A stretch of 64,000 bases of DNA from Luteolibacter ambystomatis (GCF_018137965.1 NZ_CP073100.1:186001-250000); one strand, 5' to 3'; counted from the stretch's first letter, positions 34,182-43,593 are shown. Notes: generated from the letters alone by a model not told the origin. A program made the numbers and translations.

Positions 34182-35369
34182 TCAGCCCGCGCGACCGATC
34201 AAGTGTGCTCCCTGAGACGGACGGGAGGCGAAGATCTGCGGATCGAGACCGGTTTCCGCGAGATAACGGTCGCGCATCACGGTGGCGATTTCCTTGGCCT
34301 TGTCCGACTCGCAGAGGGTGACGGTGGAACCACCGAAGCCACCGCCGGTCATGCGTGCGCCGATGACGCCACCGCTGCGTCCGATCCGGCGGGCGATGTC
34401 CACCATCAGGTCGAGTTCCTTGCAGGAGACTTCGAAGTCATCGCGCAGCGAGTCGTGGCTGGCAGCCATGAGCGGGCCGAGGGCTTCGAAATCATTGCGG
34501 GACAGAGCCTCCGCGGCGAGACGGGTGCGTGCGATTTCGCTCACGACGTGGCGGGCGCGGCGGTTCACCGGATCACCGAGACGATCCCAAGCGGCTTCCA
34601 CATCGACCGAGGTGACATCGCGCCATGAGGCCTTGCCGAGGATCGCGAGGCCGTCCTCGGTGTTCTTGCGCCGTGATGCGTAGCCGCCGTCCGAAAGCTG
34701 GTGATGGACGGTGGTATTGGCGATGACGACCGTGAGGTCGGGATTTTCAAAGGGGACGAGTTCGGGCTCGCCGGTTTTGCAGTCGATCATGACCAGGCGG
34801 TTGGTCTTGCCGAACGCGGAAGCGAACTGATCCATGATGCCGCAGGGCACATGGGCGAAGTCATGCTCCGCCTTTTGGCAGAGCAGCGCCTTCTCGCGGG
34901 TGTCCAGCACGGTGTCCAAAAGACCTTCCAGCAGGGTGGCGGTGGCGCATTCAAGGGCTGCGGAGGACGAGAGACCGGCACCTCCGGGAACGGATGAGAC
35001 GATGTAGGCATCGAAGCCCGGGATGTGGTGGCCGCGCTGCTGGAAGCCCTGCACGACGCCGCGCAGGTAGTTCGCCCACTGCGGCTCGCCTTCCACCTGG
35101 GGCTGGTCCACTGCGAAGGTGGCGATTCCGCCGCCATGGGACGAGGCGATGCGCGCATTGCCGGTGCCATTGAGGGCGGCGGCAATGACGATGTAGCGGT
35201 CGATGGCGAAAGGCAGAACGAAGCCGTCGCAGTAGTCAATGTGCTCGCCGATCAGATTGACGCGGCCTGGAGCGGCGGCGGTCACGGAAGGTTCGATGCC
35301 GAAGCTGCGGTGCAGTCCGGCGGCGGCATCGGCCACGAGGTCGGCGAGGGGTTCGTTCAGTTGGAGCAT
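34182..35369 (-). CDS. galK: Galactokinase
   Basis: 395 residues from the ATG at 35369; the frame stays open a further 100 codons but the extension is antisense-like and unlike GalK. GHMP motifs are intact: APGRVNLIGEHIDYCDGFVLPFAI (33-56), phosphate loop GGAGLSSSAALECA near 129, and GARMTGGGFGGSTV near 340. It phosphorylates galactose at C1 using ATP. It is the last gene of the minus-strand galactose block, 91 bases after the GH2 gene; galT and galE are not in the window. Confidence 0.94.
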   Translation of the reverse strand: MLQLNEPLADLVADAAAGLHRSFGIEPSVTAAAPGRVNLIGEHIDYCDGFVLPFAIDRYIVIAAALNGTGNARIASSHGGGIATFAVDQPQVEGEPQWANYLRGVVQGFQQRGHHIPGFDAYIVSSVPGGAGLSSSAALECATATLLEGLLDTVLDTREKALLCQKAEHDFAHVPCGIMDQFASAFGKTNRLVMIDCKTGEPELVPFENPDLTVVIANTTVHHQLSDGGYASRRKNTEDGLAILGKASWRDVTSVDVEAAWDRLGDPVNRRARHVVSEIARTRLAAEALSRNDFEALGPLMAASHDSLRDDFEVSCKELDLMVDIARRIGRSGGVIGARMTGGGFGGSTVTLCESDKAKEIATVMRDRYLAETGLDPQIFASRPSQGAHLIGRAG

Positions 35370-35460
35370 GAGCGGGACGAGCAATAGCGGGCGGGAAGGC
35401 CGGTAGGAATGGCAAATTGCAGCCGGGCGGGAAATCAGTCGTCGGATGCAGGATTGGATT

Positions 35461-38400
35461 TTACGGGAGGCGCGGGTGTTCCCGGAGGGTGGGGAGGAAT
35501 GGGCGGGGCTCCCGGGGCAGACCCGGGATCGGCAGCTTATCCGGTGAGCCAGGAATCCGCCGGGGCAGGGCGGGCGGCGCAGCACTATGAGTGGTGCCGA
35601 GCATGAAACTCCAGTGGTAGGGCTTTTCCGTGGTGAGGCGGGCTTGGGCTGCCGACTCGCGGGGCACGTCATCCACGCCACCTACTCCCATCTGACGATG
35701 GTCGAAATGGAGGGTGATCCGGTCCGGGCGGGACAGATCGGATAGCCGATGGGCGGCCTCATATTCAGCGGGTGAGCCAAGCATGGCGGACACCTCGAGC
35801 AATGAATCTCCGGTGGCGTCGATCCGCAGGCCATTGCCTCCCGCGGGATTTTCAAAGGTGCTCCAGCGCACATTGGTGCGGTTCCCGGATTCCTGTGGCA
35901 CCGGGTAGCGATGGACAAGGGCCGGGATCTGGCCCGTGTGGACGGTCGTCCAGGCGCCGTCCTGACGATCGGCATAGTTGTCGTGAGGTCCTTTGCCATA
36001 CCAGGTCCAGTTGCCGGTTCCGGCGGGAATCGAACAGGTGAAGCCGATGCGGGGAATTTCCGGTTGGGATGGGTCTGGTCTGAAATCGGCGTCAGCGAGA
36101 AGTTCGCCGGTGCCGGTGAAACGCCATGTCACCTTGGCCGAGGACTTCCCGGCGGGAATGTCCAGTTCGGTTACGATCACCACGTCGTTGCCGTCCTGCT
36201 TGACCTCGGATTGGCGGATCCTGGCATTTGCCCCGGCATCCCGCCAAACGGCGGATTTTCTGTCCACGCCGAGTACCTTGTCGGTCTGGGTGGGCACGCG
36301 CCAGAAATCCAAGCGCAACGGCGAGAGGAGGATTTCGGAGCCGCCGCGTTTCAGCGATGTGATCTGGCCCGTGATCTTGTCGAGGACGGCGGTCGTGTCC
36401 CCTGCGGTCACGCGGACGAGGGGAGCGGTGGCCGGGCCATCGGGGGAGAATGCAGCCTTTGCGCCGGCTTGCGGTGGAGCGGCAGGCGGGCGTTTGCCCC
36501 ACGGCAGCACGATTTCATCCCAGGCCGCTGGCATTCCTGCGGGATACCATGCGGTGTCCGCCTTCAGGTCGTAGCGGAAACGCAGGATGTATTCTCCGGA
36601 AGGATCGGGAGTGACGTTGGTAGCGATGGTGAGCTCACGGGACTCCTGTGGAGCGAGATTGAGAAAGGAAAGCTCACCCTGTCCGACATCCTTGCCGTCC
36701 TTCAGCAACTTCCAGCTCCCTTTCAAGTCGGAGGTCATGGTGAAGAAACGGTCGCTCGAAAGGCGGATCTTCACGTTCGAGCCGCTGCCGTCCACCAAGG
36801 CGGTTCGGATGTCCTGGAAGTCTTTCTTGATTTCCTCGAAGACCGGCGTGGTTGTCTGGTTGGCTGAGATCACCCCGCTGGCGCAGGCGGTTCCGGCATT
36901 CGGTTGGTCTCCGGAATCCCCGCCGAAAACCATCGTCATCCGGGGAGGACCGGGCTTGGCGGTGGTGGCTGCCTGTTTTTGGAGAAGGATCTCATCGCGC
37001 CAGTCCTCGATGAATGTGCCTTGGAACCGATCGGAGGTCACCGATCCGGTGAAGCCACCCATGCTGTTTCCAAGGGCGCGGCTGTGGAGAAGCGGGATGG
37101 TCGAACCGGCTGCGAGAGTGGGGCGGCTTGGATCGTTCTGGCGCAGCCAGGCGGAGAGGGCGCCGCCGCCATCCTTTGCTGCCGGAGCCTCAGGCAGCCA
37201 GGCGATCACGGAAGGGTGGTTCTTGTCGCGCTCCATCAGGTTTTTCACCCGTTCAAGGCGAGCTTCTTTCCAATCGGCGGAGAGTTGGAGCGAGTCGTCA
37301 CCCATGCCGGAGGAGTCGAGATTCGGCTCGTCGATCACATGAAATCCGAGTTCATCGCAGAGATCGAGGAACGCGGGTGAGGCGGGCGCATGCTTGAAGC
37401 GGATGGCATTGAGGTTCGCCTGCTTCATCATGAGAAGCTCGGCCCGCAAGTCCTCCACGGACATGACGTGCCCGGTCCGCGGATTGTGATCGTGGCGGAC
37501 CACGCCTTTGAGACGTACCGGCTGGCCGTTGTGAAGGAGCTTGCCATCCTTGATCTCGTCCCGCCGGAAACCGGTCTTGCCGCTGAAGCATGCGAACGGC
37601 TTTCCGGCTTCATCCGCGAGTGTGATCACATAGCGGTAAAGCGTGGGTTTTTCCGCGGACCAACCTTGGATGGAGAGATCCGTGGCAGCGAGGGGGATGG
37701 AGATCTCCGCTCCTGACGTGAGATCGTAGGTCCCTTCCTTGAAGGTGATTTGCGTTTCCGCCGCATCGAGCAACTCCAGCATGATCCGGCCCTTCATGGG
37801 AGACGCCTCGTGGTTCTTCAGCGTGGCCTTCAGGTCCAATGCTCCCTTCCCATCCGCGGTGAAGTCCGCCTTGAGGAAGTGGTTGGTCAGTTCAATCTGT
37901 GGAGCGGAAACCAGATAGACGTCCCGGTAGATGCCACTGAGTTTCCATGTGTCCTGGGACTCGAGATAGCTGCCGTCCGAATACTGGTGGACCTGCACCG
38001 CCACCGCGTTTTCGCCGGGTTTCACCAGCGGAGTGATGTCGAAGCGTGCGGTAGTACGGGAGTCCTCGGAGTAGCCGGCCTTTTCGCCATTGATCCAAAG
38101 ATCGAAGGCGGAATCCACGCCCTCGAAGGCGATGACCGTGCGGCGGCCCTGCCAGTCGGCGGGGAGATTGAACGTGCGGAGATAGCTGCCCACCGGATGG
38201 CGGCTTTCCGCAGGATGGTTGGTGTAGTTCGCAGGAGGCTCGTCCGTCACCTTCGGCGGGTTCTTCGCGAACGGATAGGTGTTTCCGGAGTAGAGTGGGA
38301 TGCCGTTGCCCTGGAGCTGCCAGTTCGAGGGAACCGGAATGTCCTTCCATGCGGTGGTATCGAATCCGGGCTTCTCGAAGCCAGCCGGTGTACCGTTCTG

Positions 38401-38619
38401 GCTGCCGCTGTAGTGGAATTTCCAGGGGCCGTTCAGCGATTGGCACCACGGGGATTCCAAACGTGCCTTGGCAAGCGCCGTGGCACGATCCGGATAAGGC
38501 ATCGTGGTGGCCTGTGCGGGCAGCCGGTTGCGCTGGAAGACCGCCGGGTTCTCCCAATCGGGAGCCGCGGCATGCAGCAACGGCGGGAGAGCAAGGGCGA
38601 GCAGGAGTGAACGATGCAT
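35461..38619 (-). CDS. Secreted GH2 beta-galactosidase homologue with degraded catalytic motifs
   Basis: 1052 residues, LacZ-like over its length, with a signal peptide (MHRSLLLALALPPLLHA). Sugar-binding and barrel parts are clear: GSYLESQDTWKLSGIYRDVYL (217-237), RHDHNPRTGHVM (375-386), IDEPNLDSSGM (429-439) and NHPSVIAW (467-474). The acid/base motif WSLGNESGHG of LacZ is WLPEAPAAKDG here (474-484). The nucleophile motif ILCEYAHAMGNS reads PLLHSRALGNS (509-519), with Leu where the Glu should be, and about 40 residues between the motifs are missing. It may be catalytically dead or act differently. The C-terminal 40 residues are Pro/Arg-rich. Located with galK, galM and a symporter. Confidence 0.88.
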   Translation of the reverse strand: MHRSLLLALALPPLLHAAAPDWENPAVFQRNRLPAQATTMPYPDRATALAKARLESPWCQSLNGPWKFHYSGSQNGTPAGFEKPGFDTTAWKDIPVPSNWQLQGNGIPLYSGNTYPFAKNPPKVTDEPPANYTNHPAESRHPVGSYLRTFNLPADWQGRRTVIAFEGVDSAFDLWINGEKAGYSEDSRTTARFDITPLVKPGENAVAVQVHQYSDGSYLESQDTWKLSGIYRDVYLVSAPQIELTNHFLKADFTADGKGALDLKATLKNHEASPMKGRIMLELLDAAETQITFKEGTYDLTSGAEISIPLAATDLSIQGWSAEKPTLYRYVITLADEAGKPFACFSGKTGFRRDEIKDGKLLHNGQPVRLKGVVRHDHNPRTGHVMSVEDLRAELLMMKQANLNAIRFKHAPASPAFLDLCDELGFHVIDEPNLDSSGMGDDSLQLSADWKEARLERVKNLMERDKNHPSVIAWLPEAPAAKDGGGALSAWLRQNDPSRPTLAAGSTIPLLHSRALGNSMGGFTGSVTSDRFQGTFIEDWRDEILLQKQAATTAKPGPPRMTMVFGGDSGDQPNAGTACASGVISANQTTTPVFEEIKKDFQDIRTALVDGSGSNVKIRLSSDRFFTMTSDLKGSWKLLKDGKDVGQGELSFLNLAPQESRELTIATNVTPDPSGEYILRFRYDLKADTAWYPAGMPAAWDEIVLPWGKRPPAAPPQAGAKAAFSPDGPATAPLVRVTAGDTTAVLDKITGQITSLKRGGSEILLSPLRLDFWRVPTQTDKVLGVDRKSAVWRDAGANARIRQSEVKQDGNDVVIVTELDIPAGKSSAKVTWRFTGTGELLADADFRPDPSQPEIPRIGFTCSIPAGTGNWTWYGKGPHDNYADRQDGAWTTVHTGQIPALVHRYPVPQESGNRTNVRWSTFENPAGGNGLRIDATGDSLLEVSAMLGSPAEYEAAHRLSDLSRPDRITLHFDHRQMGVGGVDDVPRESAAQARLTTEKPYHWSFMLGTTHSAAPPALPRRIPGSPDKLPIPGLPREPRPFLPTLREHPRLP

Positions 38620-38682
38620 GTGAGGGGAAGACTACCGGGATTCGGCCCGATGAGTAGAGGGATTTGATGTCATGAAACGAAA

Positions 38683-38713
38683 ATGCCCCGCCGGCACGCG
38701 CCGGGCGGGGCAT
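38683..38713 (-). terminator. Terminator between symporter unit and GH2 gene
   Basis: Stem ATGCCCCGCC/GGCGGGGCAT with a GC-rich loop, followed on the minus strand by TTTTCG. It lies between the small membrane gene (stop 38734) and the GH2 start (38619), implying a separate promoter or read-through for GH2-galK. Confidence 0.8.
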
Positions 38714-38733
38714 GGAAAAAGCGTCGTGGCGGT

Positions 38734-38928
38734 TCAGGCCTGTTTTCCGCGTTTGGCGAAAAACAGCATCACCAATCCGAAAACCAGGAGCACGATGCCC
38801 CATTCCAGGTTGACGTTGAGGTTCAGCGATTTGGAATACATCGCGTCACCCTTGGTGAAGAACCCGTAGAGGGACAGGAGCAGGCCGTAGATGGTGAATA
38901 CCAGGCCGATGGGAAGGCGGAGATCCAT
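38734..38928 (-). CDS. Small two-helix membrane protein linked to the symporter
   Basis: 64 residues: a first helix (LPIGLVFTIYGLLLSLYGFF), a polar loop (TKGDAMYSKSLNLNVNLEW) and a second helix (GIVLLVFGLVMLFF) with a basic end. Small proteins of this shape often sit beside sodium:solute symporters in Verrucomicrobiota and Planctomycetota, here 19 bases downstream of one. It may stabilise or modulate the transporter; that is inference. A terminator follows. Confidence 0.72.
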   Translation of the reverse strand: MDLRLPIGLVFTIYGLLLSLYGFFTKGDAMYSKSLNLNVNLEWGIVLLVFGLVMLFFAKRGKQA

Positions 38929-38947
38929 GAGAGTGAGGGTCGGAGGT

Positions 38948-40708
38948 TTACCAGAACAACCAGTTGAGAACGATAACGGCGATCATGACCAGAGTACCGA
39001 GGACGGCCGGGCGCGCCAGCCAGGAATCCTTGGAGTAGTCGTGCTTTTCGGTGAGGGAATAGACCAGCCCGCGCAGCTCCTCGTCGTTTTTGTTCCGCTG
39101 GGTCGCGAGGGACAGCACGGCATTGACGATGAAGGTCACGCTGAAGGCCACGATGGCCACCCAGAAGCCCTGGGACATTTCCTTCGGGAACTCGATCAGC
39201 GGCTTGATCCAGCCGCCCTTCACGCCAGCCGGATTCCCGGTGGCGAAGCAGAGGCCGTGGAAGACGACCGCGGAGGTGGTGCCGACCACGAGGCCCCAGA
39301 ACGAGCCGGTATTGTTCGAGCGGCGGGTGAACATGCCCAGCAGGAAGGTCGCGAACAGCGGGGCATTCACGAAGCCGAACACCAGCTGGAGGATCGACAT
39401 GATGTTGTTGTACTTCGCGGCGACGAACGCACAGCCGATGGCGAGGACGATGCCCACGACGGTGGCGAGCTTGCCCATCCGGAGCAGGTCGGCATCGGTT
39501 TTACCCTTGCCGAAGTTGTGCTGGTAGATGTCGTAGGTCCACACGGTGTTGAACGCCGTGACGTTGGCGGCCATCCCGGACATGAACGAGGCCATCAGCG
39601 CGGTGAGCGCCAGGCCGAGCAGGCCGTTCGGGAAGTAGTGGAAGATCATGGACGGCAGCACCTGGTTGTAGTTGGCCACGCCGTCCTTCAGGGGGATCGA
39701 GTAGCCGCCGGCGACGTGGTCGCTGGTGAGACCGTAGGCGATCATGCCGGGCAGGATGACGATCGCCGGGAAGAGCATCTTCGGGATCGCGCCGATGATC
39801 GGCGTGCGGCGAGCGGCGCCCATCGAGTTCGCGGCGAGCGCGCGCTGGACCTCGGCGAAGTTGGTACACCAGTAACCGAAGGAGAGGACGAAACCGAGGC
39901 CGAAGAGAATGCCATACCACGGCACGCCGAGTGGATTTTCGGTGCCCCCGGTCTGCGCCCACGAATGCATGCGGCCTGCTTCGGCGGGGCCGTGGGCGGC
40001 GATCTTCGCGACCAGGCCTTCCCAACCGCCGACATCCTTCAAGGCGATGTAGGCCAGTGGCGCGATACCGAAGACGATCATGAAGAACTGAAGCACTTCG
40101 TTGTAGATGGCGGAGCTGAGGCCGCCCTTCAACACGTAGGCGAGAACGATGGCGGAGGTCACCACCAGCGAGAGCGTGTAGTTCCAACCGAGCAGGGCGT
40201 GGAGCAGATCGGCCAGCGCGTGCATCGAGATCCCGGAGGAAAAGATCGTCATGAACGCGAACGAGATCGAATTGAAGGTCCGGGTGCGCTCGTCATAGCG
40301 CATCTTCAGATACTCCGGCACCGAACGCGCCTTGGAGCCGTAATACATCGGCATCATGAAGATACCGAGGAAGACCATCGCGGGAATCGCCCCCACCCAG
40401 TAGAAGTGGGAGGTCATGATGCCATATTCCGCACCGGAAGCGGCCATGCCGATCAACTCCTGGGCGCCGAGGTTCGCCGAAATGAATGCCAGACCGGTGA
40501 CCCAGCCCGGAATCGAACGACCGGAGAGGAAGAAGTCCTCCGCGCTCTTTGTTTGGCGCTTGAGGGCGAATCCGATCCCGATCACGAACAGCAGGTAGAT
40601 CGCCAGGATACTGTAGTCGATGAAGTGGAGGCCGGCTCCCTGCGCGCTCGCAAAGCTGGCCACCACGCTCCCGGCGGTGGTCAGGCTTTCAATTGGATAA
40701 AGCAACAT
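38948..40708 (-). CDS. Sodium:solute symporter (SSS family), probably for galactose or a related sugar
   Basis: 586 residues from the ATG at 40708; a TTG at 40744 would add 12 residues. About 13-14 helices with SSS landmarks: KRQTKSAEDFFLSGRSIPGWVTGLAFISANLGAQELIGMA near 47-85, ARSVPEYLKMRYDERTRTFNSIS, and FNTVWTYDIYQHNFGKGK near the Na+ site helices. The length and SAEDFFLSGRS start are those of the SGLT-like sugar group. Substrate is inferred from neighbouring galM, galK and GH2 genes. It probably forms an operon with the small gene downstream. Confidence 0.9.
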   Translation of the reverse strand: MLLYPIESLTTAGSVVASFASAQGAGLHFIDYSILAIYLLFVIGIGFALKRQTKSAEDFFLSGRSIPGWVTGLAFISANLGAQELIGMAASGAEYGIMTSHFYWVGAIPAMVFLGIFMMPMYYGSKARSVPEYLKMRYDERTRTFNSISFAFMTIFSSGISMHALADLLHALLGWNYTLSLVVTSAIVLAYVLKGGLSSAIYNEVLQFFMIVFGIAPLAYIALKDVGGWEGLVAKIAAHGPAEAGRMHSWAQTGGTENPLGVPWYGILFGLGFVLSFGYWCTNFAEVQRALAANSMGAARRTPIIGAIPKMLFPAIVILPGMIAYGLTSDHVAGGYSIPLKDGVANYNQVLPSMIFHYFPNGLLGLALTALMASFMSGMAANVTAFNTVWTYDIYQHNFGKGKTDADLLRMGKLATVVGIVLAIGCAFVAAKYNNIMSILQLVFGFVNAPLFATFLLGMFTRRSNNTGSFWGLVVGTTSAVVFHGLCFATGNPAGVKGGWIKPLIEFPKEMSQGFWVAIVAFSVTFIVNAVLSLATQRNKNDEELRGLVYSLTEKHDYSKDSWLARPAVLGTLVMIAVIVLNWLFW

Positions 40709-40811
40709 GCTGGGAAAGCTGCGGATTCCCCCTGTTGGAGTCAAGAATGCCGTTCATTCCCTCACCCGAATGGGGTGATTGGGATTCATGGAGTTGGAGG
40801 TATTCCGGGAA

Positions 40812-41048
40812 CTATTTCGCCAAACTCGAAAGTCCTTTTCGTTGACCCTGAATCACCATGAGGCCGCAGGTGTCGCAAAAATACCCGTGCAAAGTTTCTA
40901 CCGCATCCAGCAGGGCGTGGGGTCTCCACTGGTTGGATTTGAAACAGAGGGCACGGGGCCGCAGGCTCGCGGCGAAGCGCCCGCCTCCCTCATAACCAAT
41001 GTAGAAGCCACCGCTCTCCATCTCCGCGTCGCATTTCGGGCATTTCAT
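40812..41048 (-). CDS. Zinc-ribbon protein, DUF6487-like
   Basis: 78 residues. MKCPKCDAEMESGGFYIGYE at the start and GYFCDTCGLMVIQG near the end give two CxxC pairs, a single zinc ribbon, resembling DUF6487 (PF20097). No enzymatic motif; such proteins may bind nucleic acid or partner proteins. Located between the symporter and galM genes on the same strand. Confidence 0.68.
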   Translation of the reverse strand: MKCPKCDAEMESGGFYIGYEGGGRFAASLRPRALCFKSNQWRPHALLDAVETLHGYFCDTCGLMVIQGQRKGLSSLAK

Positions 41049-41114
41049 TCTCCCATGGTGGCTGCGGCCGCTCCTCCAAACAAGGCGGCTGATTCCATCA
41101 CGGCCGGTGGGCGA

Positions 41115-41411
41115 TCACGCCTTGCGGTCCGGCAGGGCGCTCAGGCTCTTCCACGCGCGGGAGACGAGTGTCAGATAGACTGCGGTGCAGAAGATATTGA
41201 TCACCCAACCCGCGACGTACTGGACCTTCGGACTGAAATGAGCCAGCTCGCAGACTAGGTTCGAGACCAGAAGGATGAGGAAGCAGGCGGCGATCATGGC
41301 CAATGCGGCGATGAGCGGATAGAAGGTGGGCTTCTTGAGATCACACCCCTTCTGCCGTGCCTTCCGACGGAACATCACGGTGGCGAAAATGGCGAAGAAG
41401 ATGACGAACAT
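41115..41411 (-). CDS. Small membrane protein
   Basis: 98 residues with three hydrophobic segments (MFVIFFAIFATVMF, FYPLIAALAMIAACFLILLVSNLVC, VAGWVINIFCTAVYLTLV) and a basic loop RRKARQKGCDLKKP after the first. No family recognised. It lies 18 bases after galM on the same strand and may be co-transcribed with it. Confidence 0.6.
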   Translation of the reverse strand: MFVIFFAIFATVMFRRKARQKGCDLKKPTFYPLIAALAMIAACFLILLVSNLVCELAHFSPKVQYVAGWVINIFCTAVYLTLVSRAWKSLSALPDRKA

Positions 41412-41429
41412 GGCAAGGGGCGCGTGACG

Positions 41430-42533
41430 TTACTCGACTCCGAAACGATGCACCATCACGTGGCGGTAGGTTTCGCCGGGATGGAGGATGCTGTTCGGGA
41501 AGGCGGGTTGGTTCGGTGCATCCGGGAAGTTCTGCGTCTCCAGGCACAGGCCGGTGCGGTAGTTCGGCAGGAAATTACCCGCGTAGAACTGGATGCCGGG
41601 TTGATCGGTGAGGACTTCCATCACCCGTCCGGTGCCGGAGTGGCTGAGGCGGGCGGCCGGGCGCAGGGTGCCGGGCTCGCCGTCCACCACCCAGCAATGG
41701 TCGTAGCCTCCGGCGAAGTGGAGGGGCTCGAAGTCCGCGCCGATGCGCTCGCCGATCCGATGCGGGGTTTTGAAATCCATCGGGGTGCCATCCACGGGAG
41801 CTTTTTCGCCGGTTGGGATCAGACCGGAATCGGTCGGCAGGTATGTGTTCGCATTTAGCGCCAGCAGGTGATTCGTGATCGGCGCGGAGAGGTCGCCGCC
41901 CAGGTTCCAATAGGTATGGTGCACCATGTTGAGCGGGGTGGGGGCATCGGAGGTGGCCTCGGCCTCCCAGACCAGCTCGTTGTCCTCGGTGAGGCTGTAG
42001 GTGACGCGGGCGGTGAGGTTGCCGGGATAGCCTTCCTCGCCATCCGGCGAGTGATAGGTGAAGGTTACGGAGCGACCGTCCGCGGAGGGCCGGGCATCCC
42101 ACAGACGTTTGTTGAAGCCCACGTTTCCGCCATGGAGATGGCAGGGAATGTCGCCGGGGGTGTTGTTGGTGGCGAGGGTGTATTCCTTTCCTTCCAGCGT
42201 GAACCTGCCATCGCGGATGCGGTTGCCGAAACGGCCGACGGTGGCCCCCAGATAGCAATCGTCCTTCACCCAGCCGTCCAGCGTGTCGAAGCCGAGGGTG
42301 ACCGGGGCGATGTTTCCCTCGCGGTCCGGAGTCTCCACGGACACCAAGGTCGCACCGAAGTCGGTGACTGTGGCGCGCAGTCCGTGCGAGTTCGCGAGGG
42401 TGAAGAGGCCGGCTTCGCGGCCATCAGGGAGGGTGCCGTAGGATTCCACGCGGCGGAGAATCGGGTGGCTCCGAGTGGGGTGCCAAGTGAAACCCGCCAC
42501 GATCGGGCTGATTTGGGTGTAGAATTCCGTCAT
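41430..42533 (-). CDS. galM: Aldose 1-epimerase (mutarotase)
   Basis: 367 residues. Mutarotase landmarks: LGATVGRFGNRIRDGRF near 95-112, CHLHGG with H134, HHTYWNLGG with H206 as the catalytic acid, GYDHCWVV near 277 and LCLETQNFPDAPNQPAFPN near 329-347 with the catalytic base Glu. It interconverts alpha and beta galactose for GalK. The first 28 residues are not part of the domain, so a start nearer residue 29 (VESYGTLPDG) is possible. It is the 5'-most member of the galactose block. Confidence 0.93.
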   Translation of the reverse strand: MTEFYTQISPIVAGFTWHPTRSHPILRRVESYGTLPDGREAGLFTLANSHGLRATVTDFGATLVSVETPDREGNIAPVTLGFDTLDGWVKDDCYLGATVGRFGNRIRDGRFTLEGKEYTLATNNTPGDIPCHLHGGNVGFNKRLWDARPSADGRSVTFTYHSPDGEEGYPGNLTARVTYSLTEDNELVWEAEATSDAPTPLNMVHHTYWNLGGDLSAPITNHLLALNANTYLPTDSGLIPTGEKAPVDGTPMDFKTPHRIGERIGADFEPLHFAGGYDHCWVVDGEPGTLRPAARLSHSGTGRVMEVLTDQPGIQFYAGNFLPNYRTGLCLETQNFPDAPNQPAFPNSILHPGETYRHVMVHRFGVE

Positions 42534-42614
42534 GCTTTGCCGAAACCTTCCGGATCGGGAGGGAATCCCGCGCTACTCGGTTGCGTCAACTTTCACGCAC
42601 GCTAGGATGTTCCC

Positions 42615-43067
42615 ATGCGCATGGAATATCTGGACCCGCGGGCGTGGATGAATGGCATCCTGGCTGATTTCAACTGCCAGACCGGCACGCTGCACCGTGC
42701 GGATGAGGCGGGCCAGATGCTCTCGCTGGTGGCCCAGGTGGGCGTGCCCGCGTTTCTGGTCGAGAGGATTTCAAAAATCCCCTTTGGCAAGGGCATCGCC
42801 GGAGTCGCCGCCGCCACCCGGGAGCCGGTGGAACTCTGCAATCTCCAGCAGGATCTGGGTGGGATCGCGAAGCCGGATGCCCAGAAGACGCAGGTATCCG
42901 GCTCACTGGCGGTGCCGGTGTTCTCGAAGGAATCCGGCAAGGTGATCGGCACGCTCGGCGTGGGAATGGTGGAGCCGCACGAGTTTTCCGAGGCGGAAAA
43001 GGAACGTCTGAAGGCCGTGGCGGAGTCGATCGCGCCGTGGCTGGAAAGCCAGCAGCCCGCGAAATGA
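42615..43067 (+). CDS. GAF domain protein
   Basis: 150 residues, a single GAF domain: a helix with ILADFNCQTGTLHRAD, IPFGKGIAGVAAATREPVELCNLQQD in the middle, then GSLAVPVFSKESGKVIGTLGVGM. GAF domains bind small ligands such as cyclic nucleotides or act in redox sensing. The Cys residues at about 20 and 75 are not spaced as in free-methionine sulfoxide reductase, so that activity is not claimed. The gene starts a plus-strand run of five co-directional genes divergent from galM. Confidence 0.8.
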   Translation: MRMEYLDPRAWMNGILADFNCQTGTLHRADEAGQMLSLVAQVGVPAFLVERISKIPFGKGIAGVAAATREPVELCNLQQDLGGIAKPDAQKTQVSGSLAVPVFSKESGKVIGTLGVGMVEPHEFSEAEKERLKAVAESIAPWLESQQPAK

Positions 43068-43122
43068 TGCGACGGTTCCAAAAAGTCTATGCCGGACGGC
43101 GGCATCTCGTTAGATTGGGCTC

Positions 43123-43593
43123 ATGACTCCGGTGGACGCGTCCAAAAAGATTCTCGATTCGATGCTGGGCCATCTTGGGTTCAGCGCGTCCATCGAGATC
43201 CAACAGACCGATGACGGGCCGTGCCTGCAGGTTGACACCAGTGAAAAGGCCCTCTTGATCGGCGATGAAGGCGAGAGGCTGGACGATCTCCAATACCTGG
43301 TGAACCGCATCCTCCGCCGCCATTTCCCGAAGGCGGAGCGTGTGAAGGTGGACTGCGGCCATTTCCGCGCCATGCAGGAGGACAAGCTCGTCACCGAGGT
43401 CCGCGGCATCGCGGAGCGCGTGAAGGCCAGCGGCAGGACCTTCAAGATGCGTCCGCTCAATGCCTATTACCGCCGCCTCGTCCACAACGCATTGATCGGC
43501 AATGAGGACGTGATTTCCCATTCTCCCGACGGTGAAGACCGTCTCAAGCGCGTTATCATCGAGCCCAAGAAGCCGGCCGAACCCCAGGCATGA
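43123..43593 (+). CDS. Jag/KhpB-like KH plus R3H RNA-binding protein
   Basis: 156 residues. A KH domain (residues 1-70) carries LIGDEGERLDDLQYLVNRIL, corresponding to IGKRGQTLDALQYL in Jag. An R3H domain (about 85-150) follows: MRPLNAYYRRLVHNALIGNEDVISHSPDGEDRLKRVIIEPK. There is no Jag-N domain. In Firmicutes KhpB binds RNA and influences division and elongation; function here is inferred. The stop overlaps the DoxX start by four bases. Confidence 0.85.
   Translation: MTPVDASKKILDSMLGHLGFSASIEIQQTDDGPCLQVDTSEKALLIGDEGERLDDLQYLVNRILRRHFPKAERVKVDCGHFRAMQEDKLVTEVRGIAERVKASGRTFKMRPLNAYYRRLVHNALIGNEDVISHSPDGEDRLKRVIIEPKKPAEPQA

Noticed and set aside
38891..40861. Plus-strand 656-codon frame opposite the symporter gene
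   Set aside because: Antisense shadow; His/Gly/Glu-rich translation with no domain, while the minus strand encodes a full SSS transporter.
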